Shown here: positions 1 through 12,959 of the stretch, piece by piece
Position numbering within the stretch: position 1 is the stretch's first letter
How the letters are laid out: each line of letters opens with the position of its first letter
NCBI GenBank assembly: GCA_960531495.1
Contig: OY482848.1
Location: 12,247,565 to 12,311,564, forward strand
Length of the DNA: 64,000 nt
Direction of reading: 5' to 3'
From: Zeus faber
Taxonomy: Eukaryota; Chordata; Actinopteri; Zeiformes; Zeidae
The notes under the pieces: generated by a model
Told to the model about the DNA's origin: nothing
Database searches by the model: none
The model's input: the letters and a program-made list of their open reading frames with translations, nothing else
Program-made: the position numbers and the translations under genes

Positions 1-19
1 GGGCAGAACCCTCCAAGCC

Positions 20-3000
20 ATGTCGGACCCGGGCGTAACCGCTGCATCCGAACCCAGCACGAAGCGCTTCATCAGCGGGGTGGTAGAAGGTAACCAACGG
101 TCGTTACGTCTCACCTACATCTGTTTATTTGAGGAAAAAACTGTTTTTTTTGGTTTAATGTCTATTGCCATTGTCTATTTGCAGTTCATTTTTAGGTTTA
201 TTGCATATTGTCAATTTATATTTGATAAAATATTTATTTTATTTTATTTATTTATTTTTTATTATTTTTTTTATTTAATTTACACAATATATGTACAGAA
301 TATAATTATTATGATTATTATGATTATCAATATTATTATTACTACTACTATTATTTTTATTTTATCTTTTAGCATATATTTTAGAAAATATGTATTGAAT
401 TTACGTGTTTTATTGATTGGTGTTCTAAAATACTTATTACAGTGCTAATTGTACAGACTGACGCTTAGAAGGAAAACTATTGAGGTGAGAACTTTTATTG
501 GTTCTTGATGCAGGTTTTTATGGCCGACCATGGACTATGGAGCAAAGGACAGAACTGTTCAAAAGGTAATGGGACAAATCAGACGTGTAAACCAGAGGTA
601 ATGTTACTTATGGAAAATCACAGCCGGTTAAGTTGTGTGTAACCTACAGCACAATCAATGGTGTGATGGGGGGCATGTCGTTTTCGATTCAAAACAGTTG
701 TTAGCAGCCGTCAACATTTTTTGCTCGCTGGTGCTGTGTTTTTTAGGGAACAGAAGTGGGGATTAAACACCTACCTGTATGCCCCCAAGGATGACTACAA
801 ACACAGAATGTACTGGAGGGACCTCTACTCCAACCGAGAAGCGGGTTAGTCTCACGTCAGCGTGCCTGAGATGAACCTTCAACCCCGTCGTAAAAAAAAC
901 TCATGCGCATGCAGACACACACTCACCGTTTTATTAAAGGTGATTTTCTAGATTAGAGATGAGTATTGATTTGCACTTTCATCTTTGGCCCATTTAAGGG
1001 CCGTACTTCTGGCTTTCCTAGAACCGCTGCACTTGCGTTGTACTAAAGTGTGCACGCTGCGTGTGTGGAAGGGCCTTCTTCAGCGGCAGAGCAGGGTGAC
1101 TTCTACTTCTGCTGCCAACTGTGATTGTTTGGTGGCATTGAAGCTTTTATCCCGTGGATTCCTGCTGGGGCCAATAAAGTCTTTGACGTTGATTCCAGTG
1201 AAATAAGTCGTTTTATCGTTCCCTTTTTCGTTGTGTAGACCAGCTGATAGCGTTGATATCCAAAGCCAAAGAGCATGAGGTTGAGTTCATCTACGCCATC
1301 TCGCCGGGCCTGGACATCACCTTTTCCAACCCCAAAGAGGTCGCCACCCTCAAGAGGAAGCTGGATCAGGTAGGACTGAGTGTACATATAAAAAGGGCGG
1401 AGTTGACGAGAGAACTTAAGTCAAGTTATCTCGTCAACTCAAGTCAACACTTGAGTTAACTTAATGTCGACCTAATTAAACCTTGATGGTCTCAAAGGTT
1501 TTTATTTTGGAAACCACGTATACGGAGTATAAGTCATGGGGACTTAGAACGCCACATGAATAAATAACTTTCAAGAAGCACAAAACAGCACAGACGTTGT
1601 ATGGGTGTTAGATTACTGCTGTATACGGATATTCATTGAGATATTAGGCTCAAACTAAATGTCACTGATAACTCCTACGCCCATCACCCACTCACCCCCA
1701 CCCCATCGCTTCTCCAGGTCAAGGAGTTTGGCTGCAAGTCGTTCTCTTTACTGTTCGACGACATTGAAACCGAGATGTGCCCAGCTGACAAACAGGCGTT
1801 CAGCTCCTTTGCTCATGCCCAGGTGGCCATCACAAATGAAGTGTATAAGCACCTGGGAGAACCCGAGACCTTTCTCTTCTGTCCCACAGGTCAGCAAATA
1901 CAGTTGAGTTCAGACTTTTCTTAAAAAAAAAACCCAGAATGCACTTTGTTTATTTGCTAACTGTTCGTTTTCTATGCGCCTGCAAAGCTTTAAATTCCAA
2001 ACCGTACGCACATTTTTTTTTTTCTTTGTTTTGTCTCGTTTCGGCTGTTATGGTTCTCAATCGCCTTCACATAAAAATGTCCCGGTCCTCCAGATTACTG
2101 CGCTGCGTTCTGCACTCCCAGTGTCTCCCAGTCTTCCTATCTCCACACCGTGGGAGACAGTCTCCTTCCTGGGGTGGATGTGCTGTGGACTGGTAGGAAT
2201 GCACCATTGCTCTTCTCTGACCGGCTGCTTGGATGACTTCATATTCTGTGCATAACAGAAGGCAGCAGGTTTTATTCTGTGTGTAATGTAATGTTCCTGT
2301 TGACTCCCCATAGGCCGATTTGCATAACTGGAATGTTGTTTTTTTTTCTCCTTCAGGTCCCAAGGTTGTGTCCCATGTTATTTCTGTGGAGTCTATAGAG
2401 GAAGTGTCCTCTGTCCTGAAGAGGCCACCAGTCATCTGGGACAATATCCACGCCAATGACTATGACCCTCAAAGGATTTTTCTTGGGCCTTATAAGGTAA
2501 ATATCTGCCTGTTAAGCTTTTTTACTCACTTAACAAATATCTCAGATTTACATCCGTATAGGGATTGGATGCATTTATCACCCCCCCCCCCACAGCGCTT
2601 TCAAGTGCTCTTATTGTTTGCGCTACGGTCGCAAAGACAACCGGATCGCTTTACGTTTTCCTCGAGCCAAGTTCTGTGTAAGGAATGCCTAGCTGCCAAC
2701 CCTCCCATTTTTCTCGTGATTTTCCTGCATTTTTTTTCCCCCTTTTTCCCCTCTGTCCTTCTCGTTTTTTTATTTTCCCGGAATTTTAACCTTTCAAGAA
2801 AAACAACAAAAAAAAAAACGATTGGCTGCGCCGCCGACCTCCGCTGTTACGTCTCCGCTGGTGAGGGGAGAAAAACGAGCGCGCGTTCACACACACACTT
2901 GCACTTTGCCCCTGCCTGGCACGTAACATTGTGATCGACCCTGATCCTCTGTGCGTCCCCTCCTGTTCCCCGTTTCTCCAAACAAAACCAATAATGTTTT

Positions 3001-6000
3001 TGTAAAGTGGTTTTTTTTTTTGTGTGTTTTTTTTATTGTAGGTGTATTTATTGTAATAAAAAAAAATAAATCACTTCATCAGTCACTCTCTTAACCCCCC
3101 CCCCCGTGCCGCAGTAGTTGACGCACTTCCTTTGTGCCATGAATCCATCCTTCATTTTTGCGTTAGATCGTACTTGGCGGCAGTCCGTAGTGAAATGGAG
3201 GCTTATAAGGAACCAATCTAAACGCTGATGGTGTCATTATTGTACAGCCATTACACTGTGCTATAAGCATTAACTTCACAATGAGAAGTAAAAGCAGAAA
3301 CGTTGTCTATTGCCCCTTCAATGTCGATTACAAACATTTAACTCGTTCATCTTCTTTCTTCAAGGATCGTCCTTCCGACCTAATTCCAAAACTAAAGGGG
3401 GTGCTCACTAACCCTAACTGTGAGTTCCATCCAAACTTTGTGGCCATCCACACAATGGCGGCATGGTGCAAGGCCATGGCTGAAGAAGGACAGAGGGATG
3501 TGGAGATGAGTAAGTATTTACATTTTCTACCGCGTATCCGATGCATTTTTAAGGAACCCTCCCTTACATGAATACTTGTACTGTTGGCACAAATCAAGAA
3601 CGGCGTCTTAACATTTAATCACTCTACTATATTAAAGCACCCTTTACCCGTCTCCTTTACCATAGGTGATGAGGAGCAAGACCACTGCTACAGTCCCCAG
3701 AAAGCCTTGACTCAGGCCCTCACTGATTGGTTGCAGGAGTTCCTCAACACAGACCAACCTACAGGTACGACGACCACATCTCGACAATCTATACAGAATA
3801 CAATGTAACGGGTGGCTCGCACCATTTGTACAAGTCAGAACATTTGTTAATTTTTTTATATATATATATTTTTTTTTTAAATAAAAAATTTGATGCATGG
3901 TTATGCTCTTTGACCACTCCGTCCAGGAACATGCCGTCCTCCCACTCGCCTGAAGAAAGAGTCTTCAGATGAGGAGCCCATGCAGACGGATGTGGGGGAG
4001 AGCTCCTATGTTCCCGGGCCCGGGGAGAACCCGCTCTACACAGCTGAGCCCCTGACTCTGGTCGACCTGAACCTGTTGTCTGAACTTTTCTACCTCCCCT
4101 ACGAACACGGGCCGACGGCCAGAACCATGCTGCAGGAGCTGGACTGGCTCAAGAACCACAGAGAGGCTGCTGCGGCGGAGACAGACACGGTATTATGGTG
4201 TATTATAATATCCCAGTGCATGCCTGTTCGGAACAGGCTGCACTGTGGACATGAGTGACTCAGCCGCAGAGGCAGCGCATGCCCGTTAAGAGATAAGCGA
4301 AAGGACATACAGACAAACAGACAGGCAGACAGACAGACAGACAGACAGATTCCTTCCTTTATGAGTGCGGACGTAAGTGACTCAGTCGCAGAGCCCTGAA
4401 GCCCCGCCCCACTGCTGCAAAGAGCTGAGCGGCTGGCTGTACGCTTGTTGTTTATTAATATTACACGTGTCGCATGTCCAAATTGAGCCAAATTCGACAC
4501 TGCGCATCCCCGGGTCTCCAGCGATACACCCGCCAAGTGGGAAGTAGATCAGACGAACGGATCAACGAAGGACACACAGACATAGAGATTTCTTCCTTCA
4601 TAGTTCGATATTATTACAGTATATGCCAAAGCCCTCTTTCAAAATATTTACAATTGCAATGCTTCCTTTTCTGTGTCCGTTTCGTCGCCGGTCGTTTTCT
4701 CAGACGGCGGAGTGGCGTTCGAGAGCACAGCACTTTGATGAGATGTGCGAAGCCGTTGTGCAGATGTTCAATCGCTTGTCAAACGCACCCAACCGCCGCA
4801 TCCTCTACGACCTCTACGATTACATCTGTGACATCAAGAGCGGCGTTGGTCTGGCTCGCGCATACGTGAAAACACTAGGCAAGAAAGATGGGATCGTTGG
4901 GCACGAAAATGCACGTCAAACAGCCCGCGCAGACCGGTTCATAACGGCGTGGTGTGCCTCCTCTCCACAGGGGGTCGTGGTCCACCCTCAGCCCAGCTGA
5001 TGAACAACGATCCGGAGCCCTGGGGATTCAGAGGAGGGCTTTCTGGAGAGTTTCAGGTAGAACCTAGTCAAACCTTTTTATATATTTATTTTTTTATTTT
5101 TTATTTTATTTTTTAAAATACTCAGACAAAAGTGGTAAATTCTTCCTTAATTCTTAAGTAATGACTTTCTCCGCACACTACATAGTATAATGAATGGACC
5201 TCTCAAAGTACCCACCATATATATTTCACAGATTGAAGCAAATCCAATCACATTTCTAAAGTTTTCTCTAACCCATCGGCAGTTTGTATTTCATTAATTG
5301 CAGAGGAACATTTTATGTGGTTAAGTACACATCTAGAAACACCATGGCCATTTATTTGTACTTGTAGAGAATGCTGCCTTGCCATGGAAACAGGGATCTC
5401 TTCCGACACCCTCCCATGTCAACTGTCTACTCCATACGGCCTTATTGCCCCGAGGACAAGGTAGGCCAGAATATATTTATTTGACAAGTTGAACTACTGA
5501 GATTCAGCTGAGTATCGTGAAACATTGTGTGCCACCCGTGCGACTTTCCTTTGTAGATGGAAGTTCAGAGGATTTTCAGGGAGATGCAACGAGACGGAGA
5601 GGGCAAAGTTCCCACAACGGCACAGCCTCTTATCAGTGATGGGTACGATTTTTATTTTATTTTTTTATACTTTGTCTTTTTATACTTCATTACTAACGTC
5701 ATCTCTATCTCCACCAGCCTATCAGCAGGTGAGCTGCCTCCTTCCGCTCACTGTGCTCTCGTGCTCGAGGATGAAATGGGGGTGTGTGGCTTTGCACTGG
5801 GCCTCACCGATGCCTCGCAGGCTGCTGCCAAGATTCAGGTGAGTGAGTGAGTGGGTGTGGACGTAACCCCGACTGAGTTGGAACACGGCAGTCACAATGA
5901 AATGGAATCATTCGGTGTGTATGTTCTGACTCCTGCAGAAGGCGGTGTGCGATTCAGTTTTAGGAGACTTCCCCTCCCTGCTCACCATCCGGCTGCTTCC

Positions 6001-6309
6001 CCGAGTCGCCGACCTGGCCCCGGCCAAGGGTATGGTCGGCGGTCTGCTCTCATCCATCAGAGGCTGTGGTGGGTTCAGTAAAGTGCTGGAACGTTCAATT
6101 AGAACGGATTAAAACGGTGGATGATTAACTGTTTTATTGACTACTTTACTTGTTTTCTTTCTCGTCCTCCAGGATCCAAAGGAGCTTTCTGTGAGTTGAG
6201 GCACAGTGATCGGAAGATGCTGGACTTTTACACCAAACTGGGCTCCTTCAAAATCATTCAAATGGCCGCTCTGCCCGAAGACATCGTTATCATGGGAACG
6301 TGTTTGTGA
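20..6309 (+). CDS. oga: Protein O-GlcNAcase, short form (oga-like paralogue)
   Basis: Removes O-linked GlcNAc from Ser/Thr of nuclear and cytosolic proteins. Seventeen exons join in phase: 20-89, 514-565, 747-844, 1239-1369, 1718-1889, 2094-2192, 2357-2496, 3365-3509, 3666-3764, 3927-4189, 4704-4878, 4971-5056, 5368-5460, 5557-5642, 5718-5838, 5939-6068, 6173-6309, giving 698 residues. The GH84 catalytic domain covers about residues 16-302, and the catalytic Asp pair is visible at 131-132 (LLFDDIE). A stalk region follows ([10 protein letters not shown], then [12 protein letters not shown]), and an acetyltransferase-like C-terminal domain covers about 511-698 (SKGAFCELR). Human OGA is about 916 residues; the missing part is almost all the disordered linker between catalytic domain and stalk. 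Intron 11 uses a GC donor. The start ATG lies only 19 bases from the window edge, so an upstream start cannot be excluded. Assignment to the family is firm; that it is a second teleost paralogue (mgea5l, from memory) is inference. Confidence 0.93.
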
Positions 6310-6657
6310 AAAACACAGCCGCGTGGTGTGTGTATGTGTGCGCTGCATTCAGGTTTTAAATGAGCTAGAAAACTAAAACCTGGAGGGTTAGATTTTGTAA
6401 TTCTATAGGGGGTAAACCATCTAATAACGAGTTAATGAAATCATTATGTTTACGGTTATCACTGTAAAAATGTCTTGTCTAATCTCTAATCTCATCAAAG
6501 ACTTCTCAAATCTTGGAATTGGTTCATTGGTTTTGTAGCAAAGGAAGATCACTAAAGGGATTCTTATGACACTACCGGGTTAAATGAAACATTGAACTGT
6601 TTCATTTTGTATGATTCGTCTGAGGCCGTTCCATCGCTGGTTAAACAACACAAAAAT

Positions 6658-6663
6658 AATAAA
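6658..6663 (+). terminator. Polyadenylation signal of the O-GlcNAcase gene
   Basis: AATAAA about 350 bases after the stop codon at 6309, in AT-rich sequence without a further reading frame. It is the first canonical hexamer downstream on this strand that I noticed. The cleavage site itself is not visible. Confidence 0.5.
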
Positions 6664-6669
6664 TGAAAC

Positions 6670-9230
6670 ACATTGAAATTTGGTTTATTATGTAGAACAA
6701 AAGTTACACATCAATGGATTTTGGAGTCTGGTTTTCTGAGTTGTAAAGACGATTGCTTCATCTTAATACTCTGACACGTTTAGTCAACTTAAGTGAATCA
6801 GCATTTTTAAGTAATGGATGTTCCCGGAGCAGCTGGTAATAGTACCAAAGCAGTACTTAAATTTTTCAAAGACCAAAATTGAGGGACATATCATTAAAGA
6901 TTTAATGATTAAGGGGATGGGGGCCTTTAAAATCCGGAACAGCTCTTTATTTTAGAATCAGCTACATTGAACAGGCACAAATAGATATTAAATAACGTAA
7001 AAATGTCAAGTAGTCACACATGAATACCTCATGAGTTGTGTTCAAACCCTTAAGATGCAGGATTTCTCCAGTGTCGTGGGAGTTGAAAGAATTCAGCTGT
7101 TCAGTCACCGTCTCGTTTGGAGGAGTCCCTGCAATAACCTGGATTTGCATATAAAGCTTCCCCCCCCACCCGTTAACTCGAAGAGAAAACGAATGAGACG
7201 CAGTCGTTTGCATTTGTCCTCATAATGAACAAATAACAGGAAAGTCATTGAACAACCTCTCAGACGGTGTGCGAAACTAAAACCAAATAAAGTGTTGCTC
7301 TTGTACTGCGCCTTTTTTTTTTTTCTCTTCCCTGAGGGTGACCAGCAGAGGTCGGCTGTGAGAGGAGGGAGGTTTCAACCTTTCCTCGGTCCTCGGAGCG
7401 CTGGAGACTTGTTCGCATAGATTCCACCAAATCATCAGAAGTATCTACCAATATAAAAGTACGATGTTTAGCTCCATGTTGACCATGGTACAGATCCACC
7501 AGCAGGGATGGAATGAACAAATCTAGACAGAGGCAGGCCACAGCATCGTAGACTTATGTACTTAAAGCTTAAACATTGCGGTTCGGTGCCTCAAAAAAAA
7601 AAAAAAAAAAAGGCTAATTTAATAGTGAAGATAACTATCTATCTTATGCCTCAAACCTTCCTCAGTGCAGGCGATGTTTGGACCCAATTGATTAAAAAAA
7701 AGGAGAAAAACAAAACAAAACACAAATGGCCAAATAATTTCCCTTGAAAAAATGTGATCACATTTGAGCGAATACATCTTTGTTCACTTTCTACAAAATA
7801 CAGAAATGAATAGGTAATTCATATAATCTACTTATTATTAAGTAGATTATTTCAAAATAATAATTTAATACTATGGGAATTCTGATAAAATAATACAATT
7901 CTGCTAGCGTCATTTGTCATAGAAAGTGTAGTGTACTGTAGTAGCAGCACCAAGTTAATCCAATCCAACTTTTTCCTTTTCGCATAAAATGAAAGTGATA
8001 TCCACTACTGTCTTCTAAATCTAGCATCACGTCTGGAAATATAGCGGAGGAACTTTCGCTCTACCACTGTTCATGACAGGCTTGATCGTTATTTGAGGTC
8101 TCATGGGGCCAGCCACCTCAAACAAAGGCCGACATTAACATGGGGCCGAAATGTTTTTGGGATTTTGAGATAGTGCACAGTATTTGATTGTTCAATAGAG
8201 AGTAACAGGATAGGAGCCACAGGGGGCTTCATACACACTTTGAGGCCTACGATGATGCAACTCTCTCTCTTTCACTTGTAAAACCAGGGAGAGAGCCCCC
8301 TCCAGCGGCTCACAGCAGCCCAACATCAACGGCGCCCACAATAAAAACACAGAACACAAAACACAGAGGACTCGGACGCCCTCAAGGAAAACGACATGCA
8401 TCAACCGAGACACAGGAGCCCCCTGCCCGACTTTATGACTTGTGGCGCGGGATTGACTCACCACAAGGAAACGTAACGCATGGCTGATAATCATGAAACG
8501 GTCTGATGTTCTGTAGAGCTCTGAGTAACATGAAATAAATAAGAGATGTATGAAAAGTGTCTTGCGATGCATAGATGCTTAAATATTGATGCTCAAGATT
8601 TTTAAAGTCCATGGAGGTGAGACGTGCAGATGGGCCGGAGGCTGTACGCGTTGGAGATCGGTGTATAATGAGCGGAGTAGCAGAACCTATTCTGGGGGTA
8701 TTCTGGAGGTTGTGAGATCTGGGACCTCTCCACAATGGAGAGGTTGATCACATTCGCTGCGGTTAGGGCCGCACTCTTTTCGTGTCGAGGGGGAGCACAA
8801 AGTACGTTGTGTCGAAGAAGGTTGTTATTTAAGCTCTTCTGCCACTGATGTCTTTGTATTGTGATTACTTCCGAAACGATACTCTGTGATCTGCTTATTC
8901 TTGTAATTTATAAATTCAGGCAGACAAACCTTGTCTAGCGTAATACTCTTAATGGATAAAGCACGTGGCCTTGTGTTATGGGATTCTTGAACAAAATGAA
9001 GGTCTAGTTTTCAAGGCCTTTTGGCCCCAGAAGTGCAAGCAGTTAGAGAACATAACATAAAATGTCACGGCGGGGGAACTATACCAATATACTATATATC
9101 TTGAGCCAGAAACAACTCAAGTGGCTTAAGGCACTCAATCAATCAATCATTTGTAATATAGAGAGTCATCTATTGAAATCTGTGCTGAGAGGGGTTCGGG
9201 GAGTTCTGCACCATCACCACAATCAATTTT
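6670..9230. other. Intergenic interval between convergent genes
   Basis: The O-GlcNAcase (+) and CANT1 (-) genes converge here. The interval is AT-rich and holds the probable CANT1 3' UTR at its right side. The reading frames present are short, low in complexity or antisense to nothing, and I recognise no protein. No clear mobile element was seen. Confidence 0.6.
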
Positions 9231-12200
9231 TTAAATAAACTCCAACCCTTCATACTTGACATCCCCGATCTTTGTCTCGGGCATCAACACTCGTCCGTCC
9301 AGAGTGAAGGCCATGATGTAGGTGGCGATCTTCCCCCCGTCCTCCTCCGACTTGAGCGCCAGTACTATCTGGTCGTCGGTGTCCGGCACAAACTTGAAGG
9401 AGGAGAAGCCGTGGGTGGGGTTGAGGGGTCCGACGTGCCGCACGACAATGTCACTGAAGTCTTCCCGGCAAGAGAGGAGCAGGTTGGTGGCGCGCCGCTC
9501 GTCCGCCATCTCTTCGTAGTGCTCGTGACTGGCACGGCGAGGCAGGAAGAACCAGCGCTGCAGACGTTCACTCCACGCTGCCGACTCGTGAATGAGGTAG
9601 CCTGAAGGGTGTCGATGAATAATTCACTTTATTTATACAGCACTTTAAAACTCCTTCAAAAATAACATAAAATAAATACAAATACACAGGTACTCCTCAC
9701 TTAACGACCGAGTTGTGTTCCTACGACCAGGTTGTTAAGCCAATTAGTCGATAAGAGAGGACCTGTGTTATTTTGCGGGGTGTGGCTGGTATATATAGTG
9801 TATATAGTGTTATTTCACGGTCAGGGGGCGTGGCTGGTATATATCGTGTATATAGTGTTATTTCACGATAAGGGGGCGTGGCTGGTATATATAGTGTATA
9901 TAGTGTTATTTCACGGTAAGGGGGCGTGGCTGGTATATATAGTGTATATAGTGTTATTTCACAGTAAGGGGGCGTGGCTGGTATATATAGTGTATATAGT
10001 GTTATTTCACAGTAAGGGGGCGTGGCTGGTATATATAGTGTATATAGTGTTATTTCACGATAAGGGGGCGTGGCGGGTATATATAGTGTATATTGTGTTA
10101 TTTCACGGTAAGGGGGCGTGGCTGGTATATATAGTGTATATAGTGTTATTTCACGATAAGGGGGCGTGGCAGGTATATATAGTGTATATAGTGCTATTTC
10201 ACGGTAAGGGGGCGTGGCTGGTATATATAGTGTATATAGTGTTATTTCACGGTAAGGGGGCGTGGCAGGTATATATAGTGTATATAGTGCTATTTCACGG
10301 TAAGGGGGCGTGGCAGGTATATATAGTGTATATAGTGCTATTTCACGGTAAGGGGGCATGGCAGGTATATATAGTGTATATAGTGCTATTTCACGGTAAG
10401 GGGGCGTGGCTATTGCAAATGCTAGTGTAGTGAATCCTGACAGACTGCGGGAACGAGACTGAGAACGGTGATGAGATGTATACAGTGTATATAGTATATA
10501 TAGTGTATAAAGTGTATATAGTGTAAAAGGTAGATAGTGTATATAGTGTATAAAGTGTATATAAGAGATAGCGTATATATTAGATATAGTGTCTATTGTG
10601 TATAAAGTGTATATAGGATATCTAATGTATATAGTGTATAAAGGGTGATGCGTGACGCTGAGACGCCATGGTATTCAGTGGTACACTGGTATGCAGTGTA
10701 CAATACAGACTGGTCAGAGAGCTGGTGCTAAGTCTGAATGGTCATTAAACAAGTAGGTCATTAAGCGAGGACTACCTGTATTAAAAATAGAACAGAAGAG
10801 GTGATTTATATATAATAAATAGACAAAACGGTAAACCAAAAGATGTTATCAGGATATCCTCTCTGGTAAAATAAAACGAATAAAAGGACAATCACCTAAA
10901 TCCAATTATTTCTTACAACTTATAATATTGTGCCAATAATATCAGCCAGGAGATTTTAGGTTTTGTGTGGAATAATTTAAGATGCAGTATTTTTTCCCAG
11001 CTTTTCCACGGCACAACCAAATAAATGCATGTGGATATCAAGAGATGATCCGTCATCTTTAGTGAAGAACAGTGAAAAACAAAAAGAGCAGATAAGGGAA
11101 GTCTAGCTCCGGTGGAATGGACCCTGACCCGGGGAGGTGATCCCTGCAGCGCTGCGCAGGGCGTTGTACCGCGGCACCCAGTTTTCATGTTGCACGTCCC
11201 CGCGGTAGCCCACCACTTTCACCCATTCAGGGTGGTTGTTCACAACCTCTCCAGCGGTTGTAGTCCACTCCTTTCCCAGGCCGCCAACATACAGGTTTTC
11301 ATCCTTAACTGCCAACCACTCTGCTTTGAATCCTTCACACCAAAAGACAGGTCACATTCGCAAAATAATCACTACGAGGATTTATCAAAAAAATTGACGA
11401 GATATAAAAAAAATAACTAGAACTTAGCTTAGGAATCTTGTTCAATAACTTTTTAGAAAGCCTAGATTGGCATAATGAAAAGTTAAAAATATGAAAAAAA
11501 ATAAAAGATAAATAATCACAATAGATTTATTTAACTGACAAACAGTAAACATTCCAATAGGGAAGTAGAAAGTGAAAATGGAAGGTAGAATTGTTTGCAA
11601 ATGATCATTAGAATTTTCCTCCCACACTTCTTATTATGGGGTGCATGGAGGCACATACACTTAGCCCAGGCTAAGAAGGTTCCAATGCAGGTATCTCCCT
11701 GATGCCCGTACCAAGCTAGAAATGGAGAGAGCCCCGCAACGCTGACCAAGAAAAAGCAGATGGATGGATGGATGGATGCCTTCTATAAATCATTTTAGAT
11801 TTTAAGCTGTACCTCCTGTAATCTCTTTCTAAACACTTGGGGGAGCCATAGGGGTTAGCCCCAATTCCACAGGAGTTTTTTTCCTCAACATATAAATGTA
11901 AAGAGTTCCAAAATTTAGTAAACAAATGCTGAGTTTTTAAGATAATATGTATATATGGCAACAGTTCTGTATTCTTGCCCGCAGAGCATTATCCTGTACA
12001 TTATCCTGACTGTTACTAGAGTAACATGATGTACGCCTCCAACTTATGTTTTTTATTTTTACCAAAATGAACAAATGGTGGATTTACATGTACAAAAGGT
12101 TTAAGGATAACTTACCTTTGGAGACTGAGCCGTCCCCGTCCGGCAATATTACCCAGGGCACGGCTTGGTGGCCCTGTATCCTGTAGACAACACCAGTACG

Positions 12201-12886
12201 GTCGTCCACACTGTACAAGTGACCGTTAAACACCACCAGCTCAGACAGCTCCATACCTAAAGGATGAGTTCAGTTCATTAAACAAGGTTTTGGTCTCAAT
12301 AGACCCACGTGTGTCAAGTAAATACCGAACTGTAAAACCAACTTGTGTCATGTCTGGTGTCTGTTGCCCTACCTCGTCCCTTCTCAGCCAGGTGACTCTC
12401 CAGGATTACTTTCTCAGTGTCCCACTCCACTTCCAGTCTATCAGCGCTCCCTGACACAGTCAGGTAACCCTTCCTCATATAGCTGAACCACGTCTGCTCC
12501 TTGGAGCTACGCGAGGCTGTATCCAGGTCCGCAATGACGCCGATACGGTACCGGAGGCCTTGCTTTGTCTTTTCAGGCGGGCTCAAGGGGTAAGTGTCAT
12601 TGTAATGTTTTGAGGCGAGGCTCCCAGATGCAACAGTTCGATTGCTGTTGAAAATTATGCGACTACCCTCACGGGTTACCTGCCAGCCGTGCCACTTGTT
12701 GCCCTTTGTGGAGTTGTCCCTGTTCTCCGCTGGCAGCTGCATGTACAACAGAACGGCAATGGTAAGCAGAGCTATCATAGTGATGCCCTGCCATTTTAGG
12801 CGGAATCGTGGGTCAGACGTGACAGCCCCCGTCATGGACGCCAAGGCAGGGGAAAGGCCCGGGACGGCAAGACGAAAGGGGGTCAT
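9231..12886 (-). CDS. cant1: Soluble calcium-activated nucleotidase 1
   Basis: Calcium-dependent apyrase-family enzyme that hydrolyses UDP and GDP in the ER/Golgi, supporting proteoglycan synthesis and glycoprotein folding. Coding exons are 12886-12373, 12256-12116, 11332-11129 and 9601-9231, all phase 1, giving 409 residues (human 401). The N-terminus has one hydrophobic segment at about residues 34-50 ([15 protein letters not shown]), the signal-anchor of a type II protein. Family landmarks are [11 protein letters not shown], the segment with [56 protein letters not shown], and the C-terminal segment ending KYEGLEFI. The first ATG in frame is at 12886, but the frame stays open upstream to an acceptor-like CCAG near 12946, so an earlier start in another exon is possible. 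Intron 3 contains the inverted-repeat element with the minisatellite. Confidence 0.95.
9686..10779. mobile_element. Inverted-repeat element carrying a minisatellite
   Basis: The ends are imperfect inverted repeats of about 24 bases: ACAGGTACTCCTCACTTAAC... on the left, and on the right the complement of a stretch reading TTAAGCGAGGACTACCTGT, with about three mismatches. The interior is the 48-bp tandem array plus degenerate TATA-rich repeats at 10470-10640. No transposase is encoded, so this looks like a non-autonomous DNA transposon. The target-site duplication is unclear and I do not assign a superfamily. It lies in the last CANT1 intron. Confidence 0.6.
9783..10410. repeat. 48-bp minisatellite, about 13 units
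   Basis: Each unit contains TATATATAGTGTATATAGTG, then TTATTTCACGGTAAG, then GGGGGCGTGGC. Units differ by a few substitutions only. Because 48 is a multiple of three and the unit has open frames on both strands, long reading frames of 16-residue repeats appear in both directions; these are not genes. Confidence 0.95.
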
Positions 12887-12959
12887 GGAATTATCTTCGT
12901 CATCCCCACTGTGAGGCTCGGATAGGGTGTGACAGTGGTCATAGCCTGGGATCAGACAA

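Noticed and set aside
4249-4620. Near-duplicate segments (GTGACTCAGCCGCAGAG and GTGACTCAGTCGCAGAG) with a CAGA array in O-GlcNAcase intron 10
   Set aside because: A small local tandem duplication with simple repeat. No ends or coding content suggest a mobile element or a regulatory structure.
9721-10430. Long reading frames on both strands made of 16-residue repeats ([16 protein letters not shown] and its antisense)
   Set aside because: They are produced by the 48-bp minisatellite, whose length is a multiple of three. Both strands are open equally, so there is no evidence of a protein.
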